Source: Pseudomonadota bacterium | Lineage (GTDB): Bacteria > Pseudomonadota > Gammaproteobacteria > Xanthomonadales > Rhodanobacteraceae | Direction: 5' to 3' | DNA length: 64,000 nt | Assembly (NCBI GenBank): GCA_023430685.1 | Contig: JAEYZH010000049.1 | Coordinates: 1-64,000 of the forward strand | In this document: positions 34,688 to 43,415 of the stretch, one piece after another | Layout of the letters: every line of letters starts with the position of its first letter | Numbering within the stretch: the stretch's first letter is position 1 | The notes under the pieces: generated by a model | What the model was told of the DNA's origin: nothing | The model's database searches: none | What the model saw: the letters and a program-made list of their open reading frames with translations, nothing else | Position numbers and translations under genes: made by a program

Positions 34688-36033
34688 TGCGCGAACGCCT
34701 CGCCGACCTGTTGCATGCGCTCGTCGTCGTCGCGATCGCGGCCGCGATCGCGTTCCTGTCCACGCGCTACGGCATCGAGCGCGATTTCAGCCATGCACGC
34801 AGCGCGAGCCTCGGCGAGTCCTCGATCGCGGTGTTGGCCGCACTCGACGGACCGGTCGAGGTGATCAGCTATGCACGCCGCCAGGGCGGCCTGCGCGGGC
34901 TGATCGGCGAGTTCGTCGCGCGCTACCAGCGCGCCAAGCCCGATCTCGCGCTGCGCTTCGTCGATCCCGACGCGGACCCCGACGCGATGCGCGCCGCCGG
35001 CATCACGATCGACGGGGAACTCGAGCTTCGCTACGGCGACCGCAGCGAACGCCTGAAGGTACTCAGCGAGCAGGAATTCTCGGGCGCGCTGCTGCGCCTC
35101 TCGCGCGGCAGTAGCCGCATCGTCGCGTTTCTCGAAGGCGAGGGCGAGCGCGATCCGCTCGGCGCGCGCAACGCCGACCTCGGCCGGTTCGTCGAATCGC
35201 TCGCGGCGCGCGGCCTGCGCGCGGTGCCGCTGCCGCTCGCGCGCACCGGCACGGTGCCGCAGAACACCGATCTCGTGGTCGTTGCCGACCCGCAGGTCGA
35301 CCTGCCCGCGGCCGCCGCGGACGCGCTGGTGGAGTACCTGGAACGCGGTGGCGCGCTGCTCTGGCTCGCCGAGCCGGGCGCGAGGGCCGGGCTCGAGCCG
35401 CTCGCCGAGGCGCTCGGACTCGCGCTCCTCCCGGGCACCGTCGTCGACGCGGGCGGCGAGGCGTTCGGCTTGTCGGACCCGAGCTTCGTCGCCGCGAGCC
35501 GCTACCCCGATCACGCGATCACGCGCGATTTCGTGCTGACCACGCTGTATCCGCAGGCGACGGCGCTCGCGCGCCGCGCGGACACGCGTTGGGCCGCGGC
35601 GCCGCTGCTGCAGTCGGGCGAGCGCTCGTGGAACGAAACCGGCCGCATCCCGCGCACGGGCGAAGCCGCCGACACCGTGCGCCACGATGCGACCGACGGC
35701 GAGATCGCGGGACCGCTCGACCTCGGCTTCGCGTTGACGCGGATCTCCCCGCGCCCCGATCGCCGCGAACAGCGCGTGGTCGTGCTCGGCGACGGCGACT
35801 TCCTGTCCAACAGCTTCCTCGGCAACGGCGGCAACCGCGAGTTCGGCCAGCGCGTGTTCGACTGGCTGCTCGGTGACGATGCGCAGGTGCAGGTGCCCGA
35901 CCGCAGCGCGGCCGATCGCGAATTGCGGTTGTCGCAGCGCGCGCTCGGCCTGATCGCGCTCGGCTTCCTCGTCGTGCTGCCGCTGCTGCTGGTCGCGACC
36001 GGCGTGCTGGTCTGGTGGCGCAGGCGTCGCTGA
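34687..36033 (+). CDS. GldG-like ABC-associated membrane protein
   Basis: This 448-residue protein has an N-terminal TM helix (LHALVVVAIAAAIAFLS) and a large periplasmic GldG-like domain, with the family's VEVISYARRQGGLRGLIGEFVARYQRAKPDLALRFVDPD and SSRIVAFLEGEGERDP...DLVVVADPQVDLPAAAADALVEYLERGGALLWLAEPG. A C-terminal TM helix follows (LGLIALGFLVVLPLLLVATGVLVWW) with a basic end. In Bacteroidetes, GldG works with the GldA/GldF transporter in gliding; in proteobacteria the role is unknown. One-base overlap with the permease. Confidence 0.85.
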   Translation: MRERLADLLHALVVVAIAAAIAFLSTRYGIERDFSHARSASLGESSIAVLAALDGPVEVISYARRQGGLRGLIGEFVARYQRAKPDLALRFVDPDADPDAMRAAGITIDGELELRYGDRSERLKVLSEQEFSGALLRLSRGSSRIVAFLEGEGERDPLGARNADLGRFVESLAARGLRAVPLPLARTGTVPQNTDLVVVADPQVDLPAAAADALVEYLERGGALLWLAEPGARAGLEPLAEALGLALLPGTVVDAGGEAFGLSDPSFVAASRYPDHAITRDFVLTTLYPQATALARRADTRWAAAPLLQSGERSWNETGRIPRTGEAADTVRHDATDGEIAGPLDLGFALTRISPRPDRREQRVVVLGDGDFLSNSFLGNGGNREFGQRVFDWLLGDDAQVQVPDRSAADRELRLSQRALGLIALGFLVVLPLLLVATGVLVWWRRRR

Positions 36034-36034
36034 G

Positions 36035-36571
36035 ATGAAGCGGCGCACGCACACCACGCTGTGGCTGCTCGCGACGCTCGCGGCGCTCGCCGCGGCGGTG
36101 CAGTGGCAGGTTCGGTACGAACGCGCGCGCCTGTCCGATCCGCTCAGCGCGCTCGACCTCGACGCGGTGCGGCGGATCGAGGTCGGGTGCCGCGGCTGCG
36201 AACCACGCCGCTACGAGAAGGCCGATGGCCTCTGGCGCATGCTCGCGCCGCACGCGCGCGAGGCCGATGCGCAGGCGATCGATCGCCTGCTCGCGATCGC
36301 GCACGCGCCGGTGCGCATGCGCTACACATCGGGCGAACTCGATCCTGCGCGCATCGGCCTCGTGCCGCCGCTGGCGACGCTGCGACTCGACGACACCGTG
36401 TTCACGTTCGGCACCACCGATGCAATCCATGGCGACCGCTACGTCGCGGTCGGCGACCTCGTGGCGCTGGTGCCGGATCGGTTCAGCGTGCACCTGTTCG
36501 CGATGCCTGAAACGGGCGCCACGCCCGCGGCCGGTGATGCAAGCGCGGACCGCGAGCCCGCGGTGCGCTGA
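36035..36571 (+). CDS. DUF4340-like membrane-anchored protein
   Basis: The 178-residue protein has one N-terminal TM helix (TTLWLLATLAALAAAVQW) and a periplasmic part with RRIEVGCRGCEPRRYEKADGLWRMLAPHAREADAQAIDRLLAIA, then LRLDDTVFTFGTTDAIHGDRYVAVGDLVALVPDRFSVHL, the W-x-x-x-x-P...A-x-x-x-x-I pattern of DUF4340 proteins. It starts one base after the GldG-like stop and completes a four-gene operon. Confidence 0.8.
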   Translation: MKRRTHTTLWLLATLAALAAAVQWQVRYERARLSDPLSALDLDAVRRIEVGCRGCEPRRYEKADGLWRMLAPHAREADAQAIDRLLAIAHAPVRMRYTSGELDPARIGLVPPLATLRLDDTVFTFGTTDAIHGDRYVAVGDLVALVPDRFSVHLFAMPETGATPAAGDASADREPAVR

Positions 36572-36716
36572 AAAGCAGCGGATCCCGCTCCCGCCTTTCG
36601 CCGCGACCTGGGTCGATTCATGCCTGCCGCGGCGCATGATCCGCCCGGTGAGGCGGGCGCATCCGTTCGCGGTCACGCACTTGATCCGCCTCGGGATCGC
36701 ACCCACGATTCGATGC

Positions 36717-37529
36717 ATGCCCGAACTGCCGGAAGTCGAAACCACGCGGCGCGGACTCGCGCCGCACCTGGTCGGGCGTCGCGTGCTCGAACTCGTCGTG
36801 CGCGAATCGCGCCTGCGCTGGCCGCTGCCGCGTGCATTGCGAGAACGGCTGGAGGGCCAACGGATCAGCGCCATCGAGCGACGCGCGAAGTACCTGCTCG
36901 TGCACGTCGAGCCAGGCAGCGCGCTGCTGCATCTCGGCATGTCGGGCGCGTTGCGCGTGCTGCCCGCGGAGACGCCGGCGGGCCTGCATGACCACGTCGA
37001 CTGGCGCCTCGATTCGGGCCAGGTGCTGCGTTACACCGATCCGCGCCGTTTCGGCTGCCAGCTGTGGCAGCCGCGCGGGACCACGCATGCGCTGCTCGCA
37101 GGTCTCGGCCCGGAACCCTTGTCGGATGCCTTCGACGGCGAACTGCTGTGGCGTCGCTCGCGCGGCCGCAAGGCCGCGGTCAAGCAGTTCCTGATGGACC
37201 AGGCGATCGTCGTCGGCGTCGGCAACATCTATGCGAGCGAGGCGCTGTTCGCCGCGCGGATCCATCCGTCGCGCGCGGCGGGCTCGGTGTCGCGCGAGCG
37301 CTACGAGCGCCTCGCACTCGAGGTCAGGCGCATCCTCGCGCATGCGATCGCGCGCGGCGGCACCACGCTGCGCGACTTCATCAGTCCCGACGGGCTGCCC
37401 GGCTACTTCGAGCAGGAGCTCAACGTCTATGGCCGCACCGGCGAGCCCTGCCACGCCTGCGGCGCGCCGATCCGTGCGCGCGCGATCGGGCAGCGGTCGA
37501 CGTTCTTCTGCGCGCGCTGCCAGCGCTGA
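36717..37529 (+). CDS. mutM: Formamidopyrimidine-DNA glycosylase
   Basis: This 270-residue bifunctional DNA glycosylase/AP lyase removes 8-oxoguanine and Fapy lesions. The N-terminal catalytic Pro-Glu is in MPELPEVETTRRGL. It also has RRAKYLLV (catalytic Lys), HLGMSG and QAIVVGVGNIYASEALFAARIHP, and the C-terminal zinc finger CHACGAPIRARAIGQRSTFFCARC (C-x2-C...C-x2-C). Full length. CCGCC-CGGTGA-GGCGG in the upstream gap (about 36641-36657) may close the preceding operon. Confidence 0.96.
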   Translation: MPELPEVETTRRGLAPHLVGRRVLELVVRESRLRWPLPRALRERLEGQRISAIERRAKYLLVHVEPGSALLHLGMSGALRVLPAETPAGLHDHVDWRLDSGQVLRYTDPRRFGCQLWQPRGTTHALLAGLGPEPLSDAFDGELLWRRSRGRKAAVKQFLMDQAIVVGVGNIYASEALFAARIHPSRAAGSVSRERYERLALEVRRILAHAIARGGTTLRDFISPDGLPGYFEQELNVYGRTGEPCHACGAPIRARAIGQRSTFFCARCQR

Positions 37530-37536
37530 CGCCGCG

Positions 37537-38298
37537 TCAGCCTGGCCAGCGCAACGCGAGGTGGCGGTTGTTGAACTCGGGGTCGTCGTCCGAACCCGCA
37601 TGCTCCACGCGCATGCCATCCGGCAGGTCGCCGACTTCGATCTCGCGCCCGCCTTCGACGAGGCCACCTGCGCACTGGAACGCGACGAAGCGTTCGGCCA
37701 GTTCGCCCGCGAGGTTCGCATCCGAGGGCGGCACGTTGCGCACCGAGACGTCGGGTCGCGCGAACTTGCGCATGCCGCGCGTGTGCACCCACAACCGCCC
37801 AGGATGGCGCTCATCCTCGCTGCACAGGATCAGCACGTGGTCGCGTGGCTCGAACGCGTCGCGCGCGAACAGCCGCCGCTGCCAATCCGCGGCGGCGAGC
37901 ATCGAGAGCGTCTGCGGATCCACCACGGCGATGCCGCCGAGGTCGCACAGCGCGGCGATCGTGCCGACCATGTCGCGCAACGGGTCGAGGTCGGCAGGAT
38001 CGGCGATCGCGCCGCGCAGCATCACGCACTGCGGCGCGCGCCTGGCCAGCTCGAACAACCGCGAATCCTCGTCGTAGAGGATCGAACCGAGCGCGCCGGC
38101 GAGCGGATAGCCGTCCCACTTCGCCAGTTCGCGGTTCACATAGCGCACCACCTCGATGCCGGCGGGCGTTCCACGCGTGCGCCAGCGCTGCGCGTCGATG
38201 CGGAAATCCTCGTCGAAATCGCCGAACACGAACCACAACAGGAACGCCGCGTCGCCACTGTCCTGCCACTGCGGCCGTGGCCATGCGGGCGTCGTCAT
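37537..38298 (-). CDS. Conserved-looking hypothetical protein linked to tdk
   Basis: I do not recognise this 253-residue protein. It has no signal peptide or TM segment. Features are an N-terminal SGDAAFLLWFVFGDFDEDF, MLRGAIADPADLDPLRDMVGTIAALCDLGGIAVVDPQTL, and RLWVHTRGMRKFARPDVSVRNVP, with a short Cys-containing FQCAGG segment near the end. Codon use is like its neighbours and the frame is intact, so it is probably a real cytosolic protein. Its ATG overlaps the tdk stop by 4 bases, which suggests translation coupled to tdk. Confidence 0.72.
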   Translation of the reverse strand: MTTPAWPRPQWQDSGDAAFLLWFVFGDFDEDFRIDAQRWRTRGTPAGIEVVRYVNRELAKWDGYPLAGALGSILYDEDSRLFELARRAPQCVMLRGAIADPADLDPLRDMVGTIAALCDLGGIAVVDPQTLSMLAAADWQRRLFARDAFEPRDHVLILCSEDERHPGRLWVHTRGMRKFARPDVSVRNVPPSDANLAGELAERFVAFQCAGGLVEGGREIEVGDLPDGMRVEHAGSDDDPEFNNRHLALRWPG

Positions 38299-38936
38299 GC
38301 GCGTGCTCCGGGTACGTCGAGCGGCAACACCGGCTGCTGCAGTTCCACCGTGCTGTCGCCGGCCATGATCTTCTTGAACTCGGCGCGGCTGACCGAGACG
38401 TAGCGCTCGTTGCCGCCGATCTCGACCTGCGGCCCGTCGGTGATCGCGCGCCCATTCTCGTCCACGCGCACGACCATCGTCGCCTTGCGGCCACTGTGGC
38501 AGATCGTCTTGATCTCGACGAGGTTGTCGGCCCAGGCCAGCAGGTAGCGGCTGCCTTCGAACAGCTCGCCGCGGAAATCGGTCCGCAGGCCGTAGGCGAG
38601 CACGGGGATGCCGAGCACGTCGACGATGTCGGTGAGCTGCCACGCCTGCGCCTTCGTCAGGAATTGCGCTTCGTCCACGAGCACGCAGTCGAGGCGGCCG
38701 CGGGCCTCGACGTCCGCACGCACGAGCGCGAGCAGGTCGTCGTCGAACGAGAAGCGCAGCGCGTTCGCGCGCAGGCCGATGCGCGAGGCGACCACGCCCT
38801 CGCCCGCGCGCGTGTCGAGTCGCGGTGTCAGGATCAGCGTGCGCATGCCGCGCTCGTGGTAGTTGTAAGCGCTCTGCAGCAGCGTGGTGGTCTTCCCGGC
38901 GTTCATCGCCGAGTAGTAGAAGTAGAGCTTGGCCAT
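38295..38936 (-). CDS. tdk: Thymidine kinase (type II)
   Basis: It phosphorylates thymidine in nucleotide salvage. The 213 residues include P-loop YYSAMNAGKTTTLLQ, the catalytic region LVDEAQFLTKAQ, and YGLRTDFRGELFEGSRYLLAWAD with the lasso-loop Tyr/Val part. The zinc-finger cysteine pairs of many type II enzymes are reduced here: only one Cys (ICHSGRKA) is visible in that region. Start is ATG 38936; the 40-codon upstream extension overlaps the antisense gene remnant and lacks homology. Confidence 0.94.
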   Translation of the reverse strand: MAKLYFYYSAMNAGKTTTLLQSAYNYHERGMRTLILTPRLDTRAGEGVVASRIGLRANALRFSFDDDLLALVRADVEARGRLDCVLVDEAQFLTKAQAWQLTDIVDVLGIPVLAYGLRTDFRGELFEGSRYLLAWADNLVEIKTICHSGRKATMVVRVDENGRAITDGPQVEIGGNERYVSVSRAEFKKIMAGDSTVELQQPVLPLDVPGARA

Positions 38937-38997
38937 GTCCTGCCCGACACCGATGCCGACGCGCATGGTAGCGGATCGCTGAGCAGGCATCGGTGCG

Positions 38998-39190
38998 GGC
39001 GGTGTGCCGTCGTGCAGCACGACGACCGCGATCGACGGCAGCAACCATTCGATCACGATGTCGGGCCTGGGTCAGTTTCCGATCGCGGCCGGGCCGCTGT
39101 TTCTCGACTTCGGCGGCGTGCGAGAACTTCGGTGTGTCGCTGCTCGGCTCCGGCGTGCTCGACCTGATCTTCGAGGATGGCTTCGAGTAG
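38998..39190 (+). pseudogene. Frameshifted 3' remnant of a DGFE-tailed secreted protein gene
   Basis: One + frame reads SCSTTTAIDGSNHSITMSGL then GQFPIAAGPLFLDFGG. Near 39115-39122 (TCGGCGGCG) the sense continues only in the neighbouring frame as CENFGVSLLGSGVLDLIFEDGFE followed by TAG at 39188-39190. Together they look like the C-terminal end of an exported beta-rich protein with the FxDGFE tail, broken by a one- or two-base indel. No 5' part was found; the upstream DNA is the tdk start on the other strand. Could also be a sequencing error in a short surviving fragment. Confidence 0.6.
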
Positions 39191-39289
39191 CGGCCTGCAG
39201 CGCCGGGAGCGCCAGCCGCGCGCGCCTGTCAAGCTGTGCGGGCGTTCGCGGCGCAGGCACAATCGCAGCCCGACCTCCCCGGGCCTGCG

Positions 39290-41269
39290 ATGAGCCTCAA
39301 CCCGCAACAACGCGCTGCCGTCGAGTATTGCGACGGGCCGCTGCTCGTGCTCGCCGGTGCGGGTTCGGGCAAGACGCGCGTGATCACCGAAAAGATCGCC
39401 CACCTCGTGCGTCGACGCAACCTTCCGCCCTCGAAGATCGCGGCGATCACGTTCACGAACAAGGCCGCGCGCGAGATGCGCGAACGCGTCGGCAAGCTGG
39501 TGTCGGCCGCGGCCGCGGAAGAACTCACGGTGTGCACGTTCCACGCGCTCGGACTGCGTTTCCTGCAGGTCGAACATGCGCGCGCGAACCTGCGGCGCGG
39601 GTTTTCCATCCTCGATGCCGACGACACCCAGGCCATGATCAAGGAACTCGCGCCGAAGGGGATCAAGCCCGACGCGCTGTTCGCGCTGCAGTCGCTGGTC
39701 TCGCGCGCGAAGAACGCGGGGCTCACGCCCGAGCAGGCCGAGGCAGCCGCCGCGGGCGCGCGCGAGCGCGAAGCGGCTGCGATCTATGCGGCCTACCAGC
39801 GCCGCCTCGCGGCGTTCAACGCGGTCGACTTCGACGACCTGATCCGCCTGCCGCTGGCCGTGCTCGAGGGCGATGAAGACGCGCGCGCGGGCTGGCGCGA
39901 ACGCCTGCGTTACCTGCTCGTCGACGAATACCAGGACACCAATTCGGCGCAGTACCGGCTGGTGAAGGTCCTTGCGGGCGAGCAGGGCCGCTTCACCGCG
40001 GTCGGCGACGACGACCAGTCGATCTACGCCTGGCGCGGCGCGAACCCCGAGAACCTCGGCGAACTCGCGCGCGACTACCCGGCGCTGAAGGTGGTCAAGC
40101 TCGAACAGAACTACCGCTGCGCCCGGCGCATCCTGCGCTGCGCGAACGCGGTGATCGCCCACAACGCGCACCTGTTCGAGAAGCGGCTCTGGAGCGAGCA
40201 GGGCGAGGGCGCGCCGGTGCGCGTGCTCGAATGCCGCGAAGACGAGCATGAGGCGGAATGCGTCGCGAGCGCGATCGCGCATCTCGCCGAGAAGCACAAG
40301 GCGCGCTGGCACGAGTTCGCCGTGCTCTATCGCGGCAACCACCAGGCGCGTCCACTGGAGAAGGCGCTGCGGCTCGCGCGCGTCCCCTACCACGTGACCG
40401 GCGGCACCGCGTTCCTCGATCGCGCCGAGGTCAAGGACCTGCTCGGCTACCTGCGCCTGATCAACAACCCGGACGACGACGCAGCGTTCCTGCGCGTGGT
40501 CAACCTGCCACGCCGCGACATCGGCGCGACCACGCTCGAGAAGCTCGGCGAACTCGCTGGCGCGCGCCACTGCTCGCTGCTCGCGGCCGCGCACAGCGAT
40601 TCGGTGCTCGGCCAGCTCAGCGGGCGCGCCGCGGCCGCGCTGCACGCGTTCGCGAACCTCATCGAAGGCTTCTCCGCGAAGGCGCGTCGCATGCCCGCCG
40701 CCGAGCTCGTCGATGAGCTCGTGCGCGCGATCGGCTACGCCGACCACATCGCCGCGCAGGTCAAGGAGCCTGCGCTGCGCGAACGCCGCATGGAGAACCT
40801 GCGCGAGTTGTCGGAATGGTTCCGCGCGATGCAGAAGGACGGCGCCGCCGGCGATCTCGCGGCGCAACTCGCGCTGCTGAGCCACGGCGACCGCGACGAC
40901 CCGGGCAACGCCGTGCGCCTGATGACGCTGCACTCGGCGAAGGGACTCGAGTTCCGCTTCGTGTTCCTCGTCGGCGTCGATGATGCGACGCTGCCGCACG
41001 AGGGCAGCGTCGAGGAGGGCCGCATCGAGGAGGAGCGGCGCCTGATGTACGTCGGCATCACGCGCGCGAAGGAGCTGCTCACGCTGTCGTACGCGCGACG
41101 CAGGAAGCGCTTCGGCGAGATCATCACGAACCAGCCGAGCCGCTTCCTCGCCGAACTCCCAGCCGACGACCTGCACTGGTCCGGCCGGGACGTCGAGCAG
41201 GACGCCGCGCACAAGCAGGAACTCGCGGCCTCCCACCTCGCGCGGCTGGCAGCCCTGCTGGGCGACTGA
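39290..41269 (+). CDS. rep: ATP-dependent DNA helicase Rep
   Basis: The 659-residue superfamily 1A 3'-5' helicase helps forks past protein roadblocks. It tracks E. coli Rep throughout: LNPQQRAAVEYCDGPLLVLAGAGSGKTRVI (Q motif and Walker A), AAITFTNKAAREMRERV, LLVDEYQDTN, VGDDDQSIYAWRGA, KLEQNYRC, LMTLHSAKGLEF, ERRLMYVGITRAKELL, and the C-terminal SRFLAELPADDLHW that distinguishes Rep from UvrD. Start at MSLNPQQ; the 18-codon upstream extension is not conserved. A CACAAT box lies about 30 bases upstream. Confidence 0.95.
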   Translation: MSLNPQQRAAVEYCDGPLLVLAGAGSGKTRVITEKIAHLVRRRNLPPSKIAAITFTNKAAREMRERVGKLVSAAAAEELTVCTFHALGLRFLQVEHARANLRRGFSILDADDTQAMIKELAPKGIKPDALFALQSLVSRAKNAGLTPEQAEAAAAGAREREAAAIYAAYQRRLAAFNAVDFDDLIRLPLAVLEGDEDARAGWRERLRYLLVDEYQDTNSAQYRLVKVLAGEQGRFTAVGDDDQSIYAWRGANPENLGELARDYPALKVVKLEQNYRCARRILRCANAVIAHNAHLFEKRLWSEQGEGAPVRVLECREDEHEAECVASAIAHLAEKHKARWHEFAVLYRGNHQARPLEKALRLARVPYHVTGGTAFLDRAEVKDLLGYLRLINNPDDDAAFLRVVNLPRRDIGATTLEKLGELAGARHCSLLAAAHSDSVLGQLSGRAAAALHAFANLIEGFSAKARRMPAAELVDELVRAIGYADHIAAQVKEPALRERRMENLRELSEWFRAMQKDGAAGDLAAQLALLSHGDRDDPGNAVRLMTLHSAKGLEFRFVFLVGVDDATLPHEGSVEEGRIEEERRLMYVGITRAKELLTLSYARRRKRFGEIITNQPSRFLAELPADDLHWSGRDVEQDAAHKQELAASHLARLAALLGD

Positions 41270-41375
41270 CGGCGCAGCAGATCGCAGCACGCCGCACACC
41301 GAGCACGCGAACGGGTCACTTGCTGCCGGCTTCGACGGCCTTCCCCCAGCGTGCCCCGCGTATCACGCTCCTGCG

Positions 41376-41410
41376 CGACCCTCGACCCTCGACCCTCGAC
41401 CCTCGACCCT
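41376..41410. repeat. Tandem heptamer (CGACCCT)x5
   Basis: Five perfect copies of CGACCCT lie directly against the stop codon of the leftward AI-2E family gene; the last T is the first base of its TCA (stop TGA on the minus strand). This is the only perfect short tandem array noticed in the window. Confidence 0.9.
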
Positions 41411-42420
41411 CAGATCAGCTTCGCCGCCGCCAGCTCGCGCTTGAGGTAGGCGTAGTAGATCGGCGCCGCGATCAGCCCGGCCGCGCCGAACGCGGCTTCC
41501 ATGAACAGCATCGCGATCAGCAGCTCCCATGCGCGCGCGCGGATCTGGGTGCCGACGATGCGCGCGTTGAGGAAGTACTCGAACTTGTGGATCACGATCA
41601 GGTAGACCAGCGCCGACACCGCAACGCCGAGCGAGACCGACAGGCCCATCACGAAGATCAGCGTGTTCGAGACGAGGTTGCCGACCACCGGCAGCAGCCC
41701 GACCACGAAGGTGACGATCACCAGCGTCTTCGCGAGCGGCAACTCGACGTTGAACAGCGGCAGCACGATCAACAGGAAGATCGCGGTCAGCAGGGTGTTG
41801 AATGCGGAGATCTTCACCTGCGCGAACACGATGTCGTGGAACGAGTGCACGAGGTGCATCGAGCGCGCGACCAGCGCATTGACGAGCGGTGCGTCGCGCC
41901 GCAGCGGTCGCGCGCTCGCGAGCGCGACCATCGCGCCGAGCACCATGCCGATCAGCAGGTGCACGACCACGCGCGCCGCAGTGGCGCCCGCGACCTGCAG
42001 CTGCGCGGCGTGCTTGCGCAACCATTCGATCGCCTCGGCGCGGAAATCGTCGATGCTGTCGGGCAGGTAGTCGACCACGACCTGCGGCAGCTGGCCGCGC
42101 GCGCGCTCGATCAACGGCATCATGTTCTCGAACACGAGGCTCGGATTGCCGCGCTCGCTGCGCAGGAACGTGATCGAACCGAGGATCGCGAGCGTCAGCA
42201 GGCTGACCACCACCGCGCTCAGCAGCGCGACGATCAGCCAGTGCGCGTGCGTGCCCGGGATCAGGCGCTGCACGGTCGGCGCGAGCGATTCGACCAGCGC
42301 ATACACGAGCAGGCCGGCCAGCAGCGCGGGCAGCAGGTGGAGCTGCAGCACGAGCAGCAGCACTGCGATCGCGATCAGGTAGCTGGCAATGCGCGTGTTC
42401 GCGCCGGGCATCGGGACCAT
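41410..42420 (-). CDS. AI-2E family transporter (TqsA/PerM-like permease)
   Basis: The 336-residue polytopic inner-membrane protein has about eight TM helices. It has the family's N-terminal hydrophobic pair (IASYLIAIAVLLLVLQLHLLPALLAGLLVYAL), a soluble helical region with LPQVVVDYLPDSIDDFRAEAIEWLRKH, and the conserved C-terminal half FNTLLTAIFLLIVLPLFNVELPLAKTLVIVTFVVGLLPVVGNLVSNTLI. Members export diverse small molecules or sodium, so a role in AI-2 should not be assumed. Start at ATG 42420; a second Met three codons later is possible. It diverges from the acid phosphatase gene. Confidence 0.87.
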   Translation of the reverse strand: MVPMPGANTRIASYLIAIAVLLLVLQLHLLPALLAGLLVYALVESLAPTVQRLIPGTHAHWLIVALLSAVVVSLLTLAILGSITFLRSERGNPSLVFENMMPLIERARGQLPQVVVDYLPDSIDDFRAEAIEWLRKHAAQLQVAGATAARVVVHLLIGMVLGAMVALASARPLRRDAPLVNALVARSMHLVHSFHDIVFAQVKISAFNTLLTAIFLLIVLPLFNVELPLAKTLVIVTFVVGLLPVVGNLVSNTLIFVMGLSVSLGVAVSALVYLIVIHKFEYFLNARIVGTQIRARAWELLIAMLFMEAAFGAAGLIAAPIYYAYLKRELAAAKLI

Positions 42421-42533
42421 CGTCGTCTCGGGCGGAAGGGGATGCCGCGGGCCACGCTCGCGGCCCTGGCATAGACTAGCAGGGCATCGCGACGTTCCCG
42501 GCCGCGAGCGTGCATCGACCTGCTGGAGTTCCC

Positions 42534-43415
42534 ATGCCGATCCCCCGACTGCCCGCGCTGCGTGGCGCCTGCCTGATCCTCGCGTTGTCCGTGGTCGCCG
42601 GCTGCGCAACCGGCGCTGCGCGGCGCGCGCCCGTCGCCGGCAGCGGTGACGCCAACCTCCACGCGGTGGCCTGGATGCAGACCTCGGTCGAGCACGACCA
42701 GGTCTACCGCAGCGTGTTCCGCGCGGCCTCGTACCAGCTCGGCCTCGCGCTGGCCGATCCGGACTGGGATGCGTTGCCCGCGGGCGATCGCGACCGTCCG
42801 GCCAGCGGCCTTCCACCCGCGGTGATCGTAGACGTCGACGAAACGATGCTCGACAACTCGCGTTACCAGGCGCGGCTGCTGCGCGACGGCGCCTCGTACG
42901 AGTCGACGACCTGGGATGCATGGTGCCGCGAGCAGGCCGCGATCGCGTTGCCGGGCGCCGTCGACTTCGCGCGGCAGGCGGTCGCACGTGGCGTCACGGT
43001 GTTCTACGTCTCCAACCGCACGCAGGACCTCGCGCAGGAGACGCTCGCGAACCTGCGCGCGACCGGCTTCCCGACCGCGCACGGCGATGCGGTCTTCCTC
43101 GGCAAGGGGTTCGCGGTGGATGGCTGCACGGTGGTCGATCGCAGCGACAAGAGCTGCCGCCGCCGGCTGGTCGGGCGCAGCCACCGCGTGCTGCTGCAGG
43201 TCGGCGACCAGCTCGGCGACTTCTTCGAGACGCGCGCGGTCACGCCAGCCGAACGGCGCTTGGCCGCGAGTCCCTGGGACGACTGGTTCGGGCAGCGCTG
43301 GTTCATGCTGCCGAACCCGAGCTACGGCAACTGGGTGTCAGCGCCGTACCGCAACGCGCATGACCTGCCGATCGAGGCGCAGCGCGAAGCCATCATGAAA
43401 AGTCTTTCCTATTAG
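42534..43415 (+). CDS. HAD-type acid phosphatase, lipoprotein e(P4)-like
   Basis: This 293-residue lipoprotein (lipobox VVAGC, Cys at about residue 22) belongs to the class C/HAD IIIB acid phosphatases. It has AVIVDVDETMLDNSRYQARLL (nucleophile DVDET), VTVFYVSNRTQDLAQETLANL (motif II Ser/Asn-Arg), LGKG, and LLQVGDQLGDF (motif IV D-x-x-x-D). Haemophilus e(P4) hydrolyses NMN and nucleotides at the outer membrane; a similar salvage role is likely. GGAG precedes ATG 42534. Confidence 0.9.
   Translation: MPIPRLPALRGACLILALSVVAGCATGAARRAPVAGSGDANLHAVAWMQTSVEHDQVYRSVFRAASYQLGLALADPDWDALPAGDRDRPASGLPPAVIVDVDETMLDNSRYQARLLRDGASYESTTWDAWCREQAAIALPGAVDFARQAVARGVTVFYVSNRTQDLAQETLANLRATGFPTAHGDAVFLGKGFAVDGCTVVDRSDKSCRRRLVGRSHRVLLQVGDQLGDFFETRAVTPAERRLAASPWDDWFGQRWFMLPNPSYGNWVSAPYRNAHDLPIEAQREAIMKSLSY

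Noticed and set aside
41410..42420. AI-2 export role for the AI-2E family permease
   Set aside because: The family name is historical and members transport other substrates; no quorum-sensing genes lie nearby.
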